A stretch of 64,000 nt of DNA from assembly GCA_900110005.1 (NCBI GenBank), contig FOCC01000001.1:114912-178911 (forward strand), in the 5' to 3' direction. This document shows, one piece after another, positions 17,339 to 24,672 of this stretch. The notes under the pieces are model-generated. The model worked only from the letters and a program-made list of their open reading frames with translations, was not told the DNA's origin and made no database searches. Within the stretch, counting starts at the first letter, position 1. Each line of letters opens with the position of its first letter. A program made the translations under genes and the position numbers. The DNA comes from Ligilactobacillus sp. WC1T17 (GTDB lineage Bacteria > Bacillota > Bacilli > Lactobacillales > Lactobacillaceae).

Positions 17339-17788
17339 TTATTGTTCTGAGATATGTACCCTAATCTTAGCTGTCACATCATTATGCAATTTAACCGGTA
17401 CATTAACATAACCCATTGAACGGATTGGTCCGGCTAATTCCATCTTGCGCTTATCAATTTTAAGGCCAAATTGAGCTTTCATAGCTTGTGAAATTTGTTT
17501 TGATGTAATTGAACCGAATAAACGGCCATCACTACCAGCTTTAGCCTTTAATTCAACCACATAATCGCCTGATTCCAATTTTTCCTTCAAAACTTTTGCT
17601 TCAGCTAATTCTTCTGCTTCTTTCTTAGCCTCAGCCCGTTTTTGTCCCTTAAGTTCGCTCATAGCTTGAGCATTGGCTTGTTTAGCTTTGCCAGCCTTAA
17701 TTAAAAAATTGGCATAGCCGTCTGCCATATCTTTAACTTCACCGCGCTTACCTTTTCCTCTAACATCTTGTGTAAAAATAACTTTCAT
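17339..17788 (-). CDS. rplI: 50S ribosomal protein L9
   Basis: The 149-residue protein begins [19 protein letters not shown], the conserved L9 N-terminal rRNA-binding domain. A long charged helix and a C-terminal domain (GSITSKQI) follow. L9 is a peripheral 50S protein that bridges neighbouring ribosomes. It lies upstream of dnaB with a 12-base gap and downstream of gdpP, but a repeat array separates it from gdpP. Confidence 0.97.
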   Translation of the reverse strand: MKVIFTQDVRGKGKRGEVKDMADGYANFLIKAGKAKQANAQAMSELKGQKRAEAKKEAEELAEAKVLKEKLESGDYVVELKAKAGSDGRLFGSITSKQISQAMKAQFGLKIDKRKMELAGPIRSMGYVNVPVKLHNDVTAKIRVHISEQ

Positions 17789-17882
17789 TGTAAATCCTCC
17801 CGTTAAATTTATTATTTATTCTAAATCCGTTCGCATAAATCTAGACCTAAGCTGTATCCGTTTGGAATACCGGCGTATGACC

Positions 17883-18149
17883 AATCGCCAAAGCACCCTG
17901 GTTTAGTCAGGCTTTTCTTGGCAAGCTCCTAGAGCTAAGACCCTTAACCCTTGGGGCTTTACAGCCCACGGCGGGTTCAGGGCACTTAGCTTACGAAGCT
18001 TAACCACCAAGAAAAGCACCCTGATTTTAGTCGGGCAAAACTTCGCAGGCTTCTAGTGACAAGGAACTACTCCTCGGGGGCTTGACAGCCCCGCTTCGTC
18101 GCAGTCCAGCTTGTCATACGAAGCCTAAGCGCTCAGTTTTGCACCCTGA
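17883..18149. repeat. Hairpin-mosaic repeat array 2 (two units)
   Basis: The same two unit types as in array 1 stand in the same order: TTTTCTTGGC arms, then GTGACAAG arms. The inner loop of the second unit differs (CTCGGGGGCTTGACAGCCCCGC-like centre). The right end runs into the 3' end of gdpP, and the last five codons of gdpP lie within the repeat. Confidence 0.85.
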
Positions 18150-20133
18150 TTTTTTCCATCAGGTCATCATGGATAGCAGCAATCGTTTGATTTTTAATCT
18201 GCGTAGCAGCATTAGACAAGTGTCCGCCGCCACCCATCTGTTCCATAATAACTTGGACATTAACGTCACCATTACTCCGTGCGGAAATGCCAACCAGTTC
18301 TTCTTTTCTTTGCGTAATTACATAAGAAGCCTTAACCCCGGAAACACCTAACAAGGAATCAGCAACTTGCGCCGCCAAGACGGGATCATACAGCCTTCCC
18401 TCTTCGCCACAGCAAATGGCATTTCCGTGATCATCAAATTCGGTTCGAGCTACCAAGTGGCTGCGCTGCATATAACTTGAAACACTTTCCTTCATAAAAT
18501 GCCGCGCCATTCCCAAATCAGCCCCTACAGATCGCAGGTAGCTAGCAGCATCAAACGTCCGCGTCCCTGTCCGCAGTGAAAATGATTTAGTATCAATAAT
18601 AATCCCCGTCAACATCGCTGTAGCTTCAATCTTATTGACTGGCTCATTATTGTCCTTAGCCTGGTATTCAAACATTTCCGTAATTAATTCACAAGTTGAG
18701 CTGGCATAAGGCTCGATGTAAACCAAAATCGGATTGTCGGGAAATTCTTCTCCCCGCCGGTGATGGTCGATAACCATGACCCGATTCTGCAGCTTTTGAT
18801 ACAACTCCGGCGCCACCGAAATCGATGGCTTCGAATGGTCGCACATAATCAGCAGGCTATTTTTTTGCGCCTTTTCCAAAGCATCCTTTGGCGAAATAAT
18901 CGCCCCCTTAATTGCTGGATACTGATTCAATTCCTTAATGAGCCTTTTTACATCAGAATGCAGATTCGTATCATCCAACACTATCCAACAGGACTTATTA
19001 TTCATCGCCGCAATCCGCCTTAACCCTAGGCAAGCTCCCAATGAATCCATATCAGGATAAGCATGTCCCATGACAAAAACCTGGTCAGCTTGCGCCATAA
19101 GTTCATTTAACGCTTGCGAAATCATCCGCGCTCTTACCCTTGTACGCTTCTCCATCGGATTGGTCTTGCCGCCATAAAAACGCGCCTGCCCAGAAATTTC
19201 CCGTACAACAGCTTGATCTCCACCGCGTCCTAAAGCCAAATCCAAATTATTTTGCGACAAGCGGGCTAATTCAGCTAAATCATCGCCGCCATAGGCAATT
19301 CCCACACTCAAGGTTAACGGCGAATTGCGATTGGACGTCCGCTCGCGAATTACATCCAAAATTTTAAATTTTTCTTTTTCCAGCCGTGCTAACGATCCTG
19401 TATACGTCAAAATGAAGAAGTGATCATCATCAACCCGCTTGATGAACATTTCAAAATCACGCGCCCAATCGTCCAACGTATTGGTAATAAAACTATTCAA
19501 ATTCGATAAATCTTTATCATTCATTACCTTCGTAACTTCATCGTAATTATCTAGGAAAATTTGTCCTAAAACAATCCGTGAATCTTCATAATGTTTTTGA
19601 ATAGCAGCATAATAAGACACATCCATCATAAATAGCGCCTTAATATCTTTTTGAACCAGCAAACTATATGTTTTGCCATGCAAAACAACTTCTGTCGCCT
19701 TCTTTTGATTGCGGCAGTTAGCTACAGCATCTGACAAATCAGGATCAATCTCGTTTAGTGTATGTCCCAGCGAATCTTTGCGCTCAAAATATTGCTTCAT
19801 GCGCGGATTGTACCATTCAATTTTGGCATTATCATCATAAAATAAAATCCCAATCGGCATTTTAAGCATCGCATCTTCTTCACCACGCTTCATCCGATAT
19901 GAGAGGTTAGAAATATATTCATTAGTATCCGTATTAACTTGTTCTAGGCGCCGGTAAGCTAAAATTAGCACAATAATCACCAAAACCAGCATAATTAACC
20001 CAAATAATGGATTTAAAAATAAAGCATACAAAACACTAATGAAGGCTAAGGCAACCAAAATCAGTGCCAATTGCCGTAAATGTGCATTTTCAATGAAATC
20101 AGGCATCAAACCTTTTTTATTATCATTTTTCAA
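18133..20133 (-). CDS. gdpP: Cyclic-di-AMP phosphodiesterase GdpP (DHH/DHHA1)
   Basis: The 666-residue membrane protein degrades the second messenger c-di-AMP. Two N-terminal membrane segments (residues 15-62) are followed by a PAS-like domain (IGILFYDDNAKIEWYN, near 95), a degenerate GGDEF domain (near 170-300) and the DHH domain with DMDSLGA (near 355) and VIDHHRRG (near 430). The DHHA1 domain ends with GGGGHLSNAA. It is in the usual place upstream of rplI and dnaB. The last residues (IRVQN) and the stop are encoded by repeat array 2, an apparent 3' replacement. Confidence 0.96.
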   Translation of the reverse strand: MKNDNKKGLMPDFIENAHLRQLALILVALAFISVLYALFLNPLFGLIMLVLVIIVLILAYRRLEQVNTDTNEYISNLSYRMKRGEEDAMLKMPIGILFYDDNAKIEWYNPRMKQYFERKDSLGHTLNEIDPDLSDAVANCRNQKKATEVVLHGKTYSLLVQKDIKALFMMDVSYYAAIQKHYEDSRIVLGQIFLDNYDEVTKVMNDKDLSNLNSFITNTLDDWARDFEMFIKRVDDDHFFILTYTGSLARLEKEKFKILDVIRERTSNRNSPLTLSVGIAYGGDDLAELARLSQNNLDLALGRGGDQAVVREISGQARFYGGKTNPMEKRTRVRARMISQALNELMAQADQVFVMGHAYPDMDSLGACLGLRRIAAMNNKSCWIVLDDTNLHSDVKRLIKELNQYPAIKGAIISPKDALEKAQKNSLLIMCDHSKPSISVAPELYQKLQNRVMVIDHHRRGEEFPDNPILVYIEPYASSTCELITEMFEYQAKDNNEPVNKIEATAMLTGIIIDTKSFSLRTGTRTFDAASYLRSVGADLGMARHFMKESVSSYMQRSHLVARTEFDDHGNAICCGEEGRLYDPVLAAQVADSLLGVSGVKASYVITQRKEELVGISARSNGDVNVQVIMEQMGGGGHLSNAATQIKNQTIAAIHDDLMEKIRVQN

Positions 20134-20205
20134 AATATCAACCCCAAAAAAGTTGCTTTTAAATTATGCTCTTACCGTACAATTTTACCACATCTTTAAG
20201 TAATT

Positions 20206-20240
20206 TATTAAAAAAAAGAGGCTACGCTTATGCAGCCTCC
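20206..20240 (-). terminator. Terminator of the DUF1002-like gene
   Basis: The minus-strand stem GAGGCTGC/GCGTAGCCTC is followed by a run of T, just past the stop codon. Confidence 0.75.
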
Positions 20241-20252
20241 TTAATCTTATTC

Positions 20253-21251
20253 TTATTCAAATAAACTTTGCACCCAGGAAACAAATTGCTGCCACAAACT
20301 CTTTGCTTGGCTAGCAGCTTCTTTTCCTTCTTTGGAACTAGCCAGACTTTTGGCCTTGGACATCAAATTGCCAACAGAATTTTTCACATTTGAAATCGTG
20401 TTGCCGACGTTTTTGACATAGCTCTTGCTGGATGAAATCGGTGAATTTTGGAAACTTACCAAGGCATTCGTAATCTGACCAATGCTGGTAGATGATGTCT
20501 GGTCCTTAATCCCTTGTTTTTCCAAAGCTTTGTTCAACATATCCTGGATGTCTTGCTTGGTTGCCAATTGCTCATTATCCTGCTTCATTTGGGCCAATTC
20601 CTTAGAAACATTACCGATAGCTGCCATTAATTTACCTGGATAAGATGAATCATCTTTATTATCATCAATGGCGCTTTGGGTTGCACTCAGCATTTGGTTG
20701 GCAGTTGTTGTATTTTGCGTATTTAAATTAGCTCCGTCAGCTGCTAAAGCCTTATACACCCCTGTTAACGCTGATGAACCAGAAACAGCACGATTGGCTG
20801 TTACTGTAATTGTCACATCAGTTACCCCGGCCATTTGGGCTACCATCGCGTACTGTTGTGCCGTTACCTCAGTAATATTGTTGGATCCATCATAATTTTT
20901 GATGTTAACTTTCACGCCTGATCCAGGATCGCCTGGTGTAATCGAAACAGAACTAATCATGGCTGCATCAGTTGTATTGGTGTTCGCTTCAATATATTGA
21001 CTATAATCAGCTGCAGTAGCTGTTAATTTTTTAAAAGTCGAATCAGCATTGAAAATATCATCTAATTTAGAACGAACATCCGAACTGGTTCCGGCGCCGT
21101 AAACAATATATGAAGAAGATAAAGTATGTGTGGTTGAACTGGAACTAGAAGCACTGGTGCTGCTATCAGTAGTATCAGCTAAAGCCGTAGCTGCGCTAAA
21201 AAGCACGAGTATTACAGCTAAAAAACTTAAAACGCCTTTTTTGAAATTCAT
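20253..21251 (-). CDS. Secreted DUF1002 (YpuA-like) protein
   Basis: The 332-residue protein has a clear signal peptide (MNFKKG, a hydrophobic core, cut near ALA-DTT at residue 26) and a Ser/Thr-rich linker. The region starting YIVYGAGTSSDVRSKLD resembles the DUF1002 family of exported Firmicute proteins of unknown function. The C-terminal third is helical and rich in Lys, Ser and Gln. It has its own terminator. Role unknown; location outside the membrane or at the wall is likely. Confidence 0.8.
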   Translation of the reverse strand: MNFKKGVLSFLAVILVLFSAATALADTTDSSTSASSSSSTTHTLSSSYIVYGAGTSSDVRSKLDDIFNADSTFKKLTATAADYSQYIEANTNTTDAAMISSVSITPGDPGSGVKVNIKNYDGSNNITEVTAQQYAMVAQMAGVTDVTITVTANRAVSGSSALTGVYKALAADGANLNTQNTTTANQMLSATQSAIDDNKDDSSYPGKLMAAIGNVSKELAQMKQDNEQLATKQDIQDMLNKALEKQGIKDQTSSTSIGQITNALVSFQNSPISSSKSYVKNVGNTISNVKNSVGNLMSKAKSLASSKEGKEAASQAKSLWQQFVSWVQSLFE

Positions 21252-21386
21252 TTTGCGTCCTCTTTTCTATAACATTTATCCGACCATCATTATAACATGG
21301 ACACTTTTTTTTAAATCCAAAAAATTCTTAAATTAAGCTTAAGCTCGCCGGTGTAAGTGGTCTCAAAACACAAAATATAGTGACCA

Positions 21387-21451
21387 TGTCTACAGATAAA
21401 CACAATATATTGTATTTCCCCCTTGAAATCAGTCCGCTGACCCGATATAAT
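21387..21451 (+). promoter_or_regulatory. pnuC promoter with two upstream palindromes
   Basis: TTGAAA (21423-21428) and TATAAT (21446-21451) are 17 bases apart. Just upstream lie TGTCTACAGATAAACA (21387-21402, TGTNTA-N4-TANACA) and the perfect palindrome ACAATATATTGT (21402-21413). These could be regulator sites for NAD metabolism, but I cannot assign a regulator. Confidence 0.6.
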
Positions 21452-21488
21452 ATTTTCTGTTGTTAAAAAATCTTGGGAGGAATTATTC

Positions 21489-22250
21489 ATGTTTGATCGT
21501 TACAAAGATGTCTTGACACATCTGCCCGAATATTCACATAACGTCTTTAGAAAGGGATACTTTACTTGGCTGCTTAACCAATGTAAGGGCTGGGGCGCTT
21601 TAAGCTACTTACTTTTGGCCTTTAACTTTGTTTTACAAATTATTTCTTTAGTGCAATCATTTGGCCAAACACCTCTGCAATCAATCATTGCTTTTATCGG
21701 TGGTAACCTTTCTGTCGCTTGTGTTATCGGTATCTCTAACCGTTCCGGCATCCAAGGCTGGGCCGGAGCTATTTCAGCTATCTGCATTGCTACTACAGGT
21801 TTTATGGCTGGAAACTTTGCCACTGCCTGGGAACAAATCGGCTACCTCTTCTTCTTGGATCTCTTTTGCATCCTTGATCCTAAGTGGAACGATAATATCC
21901 AAGCTGAAAAGTTTTCTTCTTGGGTTGAATGGATTAAATACGGCATTTTCTTTGGTTTTGCCTGGGTAATTATCTACTTTATCTTTAGCTTAACCAGTGA
22001 TCCACGTGTCTTCTTAGACAGTTTGAACTTAGCTATGGCTATTACAGGATCCCTGCTTGAATTGAACCGTAAACGTGAACAATACTATGTTTGGACTATT
22101 TCTTCTATCTTCACTATTGCCCTTTGGACGCAAACTATGCTGCAAGGCGATGGCAACTTTGCCTTAATTTTCAGCTACAGCATCTTCTTCTTAAATGATA
22201 TGTATGCTTTCTTCAGCGCTCGTGGCTGGTTCAGAAATACCGTTCAATAA
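21489..22250 (+). CDS. pnuC: Nicotinamide riboside transporter PnuC
   Basis: The 253-residue membrane protein has about seven hydrophobic segments and the PnuC-type WAGAISAI and W-rich C-terminal half (YVWTISSIFTIALW). PnuC proteins let nicotinamide riboside enter by facilitated diffusion for NAD synthesis. The ATG follows GGGAGGAATT. The gene is plus-strand, opposite to its neighbours, with its own promoter and terminator, so it is regulated alone. This fits dependence of lactobacilli on external NAD precursors. Confidence 0.9.
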   Translation: MFDRYKDVLTHLPEYSHNVFRKGYFTWLLNQCKGWGALSYLLLAFNFVLQIISLVQSFGQTPLQSIIAFIGGNLSVACVIGISNRSGIQGWAGAISAICIATTGFMAGNFATAWEQIGYLFFLDLFCILDPKWNDNIQAEKFSSWVEWIKYGIFFGFAWVIIYFIFSLTSDPRVFLDSLNLAMAITGSLLELNRKREQYYVWTISSIFTIALWTQTMLQGDGNFALIFSYSIFFLNDMYAFFSARGWFRNTVQ

Positions 22251-22260
22251 TATCGTAAAA

Positions 22261-22287
22261 AAAAGAGGCTTTTAGGCCTCTTTTTTT
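22261..22287 (+). terminator. Terminator of pnuC
   Basis: AAAAGAGGC and GCCTCTTTT arms surround TTTTA and are followed by seven T. Confidence 0.85.
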
Positions 22288-22320
22288 ATCCACAAAATGT
22301 TCCCCGCTTATTTTACATCC

Positions 22321-22472
22321 CATAACCGCTCCCAAAAGCACCCTGGTGTAGTACGGCTTTTGGTCGCATAGGCTTTTAGCGCTAAGGCTCCACCGCCTTG
22401 ATGGCTAAAGCCATACGGCGTTGGTGGAGCAAGCTTAGCGTACAAAGCCTAAGCATTCGCCAAAGCACCCTG
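22321..22472. repeat. Hairpin-mosaic repeat 3
   Basis: One full unit of the GGCTTTTAGCGCTAAGGCTC type has a long inner stem (CTCCACCGCC/GGCGTTGGTGGAG). It is preceded by the right end of another unit and flanked by GCACCCTG on both sides. The right end is identical, in inverse orientation, to the sequence fused to the end of trxB. Confidence 0.85.
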
Positions 22473-22604
22473 AATAAAAAACCCGTAAGCGGGGAAACTT
22501 ACGGGAAAAAGGTTATGTTATTGGGGAAATTACCGCCTTGGAGGTGGCGGACCTTTACTTACATAAAAAAAGGGGAGAAGGTTGATTTCTTATCTCAACC
22601 TATG
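22473..22604 (-). ncRNA. Candidate C-rich small RNA 1 (about 130 nt)
   Basis: On the minus strand a TATTAT -10 (22611-22616) is followed by a hairpin AGGTTGA/TCAACCT, then single-stranded TCTCCCCTT. A hairpin CCGCC/GGCGG (22533-22550) then exposes ACCTCCAA in its loop. After it come TTTCCCCAATAACATAACC and a terminator CCCGTAAG/CTTACGGG with loop TTTCCCCG and a T-run. Every single-stranded part carries a C-rich motif complementary to Shine-Dalgarno sequences, as in Listeria LhrC and Staphylococcus RsaE RNAs. The -35 is weak. There is no open frame of note. Confidence 0.6.
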
Positions 22605-22768
22605 GCTAAAATAATACACGAGATAGTTTAAGGAAGAGTAGTGATTTTTTTTATTTTTCATTAAAAAGACTTGGAAAATCATTAATACGTAAGAGCGGTT
22701 ATTTCAGGCAAAGATGCCCTGCTTTCAAGCCTGGTTTAATTAGGAAAAACTTGGCTTACGACTCATGA

Positions 22769-22912
22769 CAATTCGCCAAAGCACCCTGATTTTAGTCGGG
22801 CAAAACTTCGCAGGCTGCTAGTGACAAGAACCTGTCTCTTGGGAGCTTTCAGCTCCACTGCGAGCCAGGCTACTTGTCATACGAAGCCTAACCGCTCCCA
22901 AAAGCACCCTGG
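22769..22912. repeat. Hairpin-mosaic repeat 4 (hybrid unit)
   Basis: The left arm is of the CAAAACTTCGCAGG type, but the right end is CCGCTCCCAAAAGCACCCTG, which belongs to the TTTTGGTCGC type. The outer arms therefore no longer match. This looks like recombination between two units. A degenerate stretch (about 22700-22768) precedes it. Confidence 0.75.
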
Positions 22913-22913
22913 T

Positions 22914-22948
22914 TTATCCACAGAGTTATCCACAATTTCTGTGGATAA
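22914..22948. other. Cluster of three perfect DnaA boxes
   Basis: TTATCCACA occurs at 22914-22922 and 22926-22934, and its reverse complement TGTGGATAA at 22940-22948. A fourth perfect box lies about 310 bases to the right near 23263. The cluster is about 10 kb from dnaA, between two candidate small RNA genes. Confidence 0.7.
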
Positions 22949-22961
22949 GTAGTTTTAAGCT

Positions 22962-23095
22962 AAAAAAACTCCGCGGTTGGGGCGCCGCGGAGAAAAAGGT
23001 ATGTTATAGGGAGTATACTTGCTGCCATTGGGGCATGACAGCTTTTCTTTCTGCTTATAAGGGGGAGTGATAGACTGAATTTCATTTCAATCTAT
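22962..23095 (-). ncRNA. Candidate C-rich small RNA 2 (about 134 nt)
   Basis: This is a paralogue of small RNA 1 with the same order of parts. There is a TATTAT -10 (23102-23107), then a 10-base-pair hairpin ATAGATTGAA/TTCAGTCTAT and CACTCCCCCTTA. A hairpin GCTGTCA/TGGCAGC follows with loop TGCCCCAA, then ACTCCCTATAACATACC and a terminator CTCCGCGG/CCGCGGAG with loop CGCCCCAA and a T-run. The stems differ in sequence from copy 1 but keep base pairing, while the loops keep their C-rich character. That is the pattern expected of a selected RNA structure. Confidence 0.6.
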
Positions 23096-23276
23096 GCTTA
23101 TATAATAGCAACGACATTTTAACTTTCCTTGTATTTTTAGTAAGTATTCCATTATCTTTTTATTTCACTTTCGCTAATATCATGATAGATTTTAGAATTA
23201 TACTTGAAAAAATCCCATCTTTTAGCCCTCTTGTCAAAAAAAATTTTATTTCTTTGGCATTATCCACAAAAGCGCA

Positions 23277-23312
23277 AAAAAAGAAGCTGGCAAAAATTCC
23301 AACTTCTTTTTG
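23277..23312 (-). terminator. Terminator of rpsF-ssb-rpsR
   Basis: The minus-strand stem AGAAGTTGG/CCAGCTTCT is followed by seven T, directly after rpsR. Confidence 0.85.
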
Positions 23313-23320
23313 ACTTCTTT

Positions 23321-23557
23321 TTAGTCTTCTGCTACGAATGGAAGCAAGCCCATGATACGAGCACGCTTGATAGCAACAGTTAACTTACGTTGGTTCTTAG
23401 CGCTTGTGCCTGTAACACGACGTGGCAAAATCTTGCCTCGTTCAGAGATAAAACGCTTGAGCAAGTCTGTATCTTTGTAATCGATGTATTCGATGTGGTT
23501 AGCTGCGATGAAGTCTACCTTACGGCGACGACGTCCGCCTCTACGTTGTTGTGGCAT
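23321..23557 (-). CDS. rpsR: 30S ribosomal protein S18
   Basis: The 78-residue basic protein has the S18 pattern ([27 protein letters not shown]) in its middle, with an Arg-rich N-terminus ([13 protein letters not shown]). It binds next to S6 on the 30S platform. It is last in the conserved rpsF-ssb-rpsR operon, with a 20-base gap after ssb and a terminator behind it. Confidence 0.97.
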   Translation of the reverse strand: MPQQRRGGRRRRKVDFIAANHIEYIDYKDTDLLKRFISERGKILPRRVTGTSAKNQRKLTVAIKRARIMGLLPFVAED

Positions 23558-23577
23558 AGTTTTCCCTCCTCTAATTA

Positions 23578-24108
23578 TTAGAATGGCAAGTCATCATCTG
23601 CTACATTAACACCGGAGTTTGAGCCACCTTGAACTTGATCAAAGGGATTAACTTCCGGTTGACCCTGCGTAAAACTTTGTGTAGCTCCACTTGGTTCGCC
23701 GTATGGGTTTTGGTTGTAAGTTGATTGACTTGGGCTTTGAGGAGCTTGAGCTTGATTGCCATTTTGTGCACGATACCGCTCAGATTCTGACCTTGATTCA
23801 AGTAAGGAAAAATTCTCAGCTACAACTTCAGTCACATAAACACGGTTGCCTTGCTGATTTTCATAATTACGTGTTTGAATACGTCCTTCGATTCCAACAA
23901 GTGAACCCTTATGTGTAAAGTTAGCGAAATTTTCAGCTGACTTGCGCCACATAACACAACTGATAAAATCGGCTTCACGCTGACCATTTTGGTTCGTAAA
24001 ATTCCGATCAACAGCTACTGTAAAATTAGCTACAGCAGCACCAGCCGGTGTATAGCGTAATTCAGGGTCTCTGGTCAAACGACCAACTAAAACGACATTG
24101 TTAATCAT
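23578..24108 (-). CDS. ssb: Single-stranded DNA-binding protein
   Basis: The 176-residue protein has the N-terminal OB-fold starting [21 protein letters not shown], a Gln/Asn/Pro-rich flexible linker (residues 112-165) and the acidic tip DDDLPF that binds replication and repair partners. It coats single-stranded DNA at forks. It is the middle gene of rpsF-ssb-rpsR. Confidence 0.97.
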   Translation of the reverse strand: MINNVVLVGRLTRDPELRYTPAGAAVANFTVAVDRNFTNQNGQREADFISCVMWRKSAENFANFTHKGSLVGIEGRIQTRNYENQQGNRVYVTEVVAENFSLLESRSESERYRAQNGNQAQAPQSPSQSTYNQNPYGEPSGATQSFTQGQPEVNPFDQVQGGSNSGVNVADDDLPF

Positions 24109-24148
24109 CGCTTGCTCCTCCCTTTATTATATAAGATAAAATTCTTAA

Positions 24149-24439
24149 TTATGCTTCGCGCTTAACGATCATATGACGCAAAATGCCTTCATTGATCTTA
24201 GCAAGACGGTCAAATTCGTTGATAGCGTCTGCGTTTTCAGCTTTGATGTTTACGATGTGGTAGATACCTTCTGTGAAACCACCAATTTCGTAAGCAAAAC
24301 GACGCTTAGACCAGTCTTTTGAATCTACGATTTCAGCACCATCGTTCTTTAAAACGTTGTCGAAACGTTCTACCAAAGCACTCTTAGCTGCTTCATCTAA
24401 AGATGGGTTGATGATGTAAGTAATTTCGTAATTTGTCAT
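24149..24439 (-). CDS. rpsF: 30S ribosomal protein S6
   Basis: The 96-residue protein begins [20 protein letters not shown], the S6 signature, and pairs with S18 on the ribosome. The frame is open four codons upstream from a GTG, but that GTG is part of the AAGGAGGTG ribosome site. The ATG at 24439, nine bases on, is the start. The leader has a small hairpin (TTGTTCT/AGAACCAA) followed by CAAATGTCC. It might be an S6:S18 feedback site, which is tentative. Confidence 0.96.
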   Translation of the reverse strand: MTNYEITYIINPSLDEAAKSALVERFDNVLKNDGAEIVDSKDWSKRRFAYEIGGFTEGIYHIVNIKAENADAINEFDRLAKINEGILRHMIVKREA

Positions 24440-24531
24440 GACTGTTTGCACCTCCTTATGGACATTTGGTTCTTATTTTCAGAACAAGGAGAATCTAAAG
24501 CATTTTTGCGATTAGATACTCACGAATTTAA

Positions 24532-24560
24532 ATTATAGCATTGTTAGCCGTATTTTGCAA
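24532..24560 (-). promoter_or_regulatory. Promoter of rpsF-ssb-rpsR
   Basis: TTGCAA (24555-24560) and TATAAT (24532-24537) on the minus strand are spaced by 17 bases, about 90 bases before rpsF. Confidence 0.75.
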
Positions 24561-24632
24561 CAATTTTCATTGTTTTCTTTAATTACTTACATTATTAAAA
24601 GACGCTTTTTTAGCTGAAATTATCCTGCCAAA

Positions 24633-24670
24633 ATAAAAAAAGAAATCAATTGCTTGACTTCTTTTTTCTT
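24633..24670 (-). terminator. Terminator of gyrBA
   Basis: The minus-strand stem AAGAAGTCAA/TTGATTTCTT is followed by seven T, immediately after gyrA. Confidence 0.75.
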
Positions 24671-24672
24671 AA

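Noticed and set aside
22398..22631. 77-codon plus-strand frame in the repeat/RNA region
   Set aside because: It runs through a repeat unit and antisense to candidate RNA 1; a near-identical frame appears in the inverse repeat copy at 41.9 kb, so it is a by-product of the repeat.
22473..23107. C-rich RNAs as members of the hairpin-mosaic repeats
   Set aside because: They lack the GCACCCTG/TAGTCGGGC borders and the module arms, and end with true intrinsic terminators.
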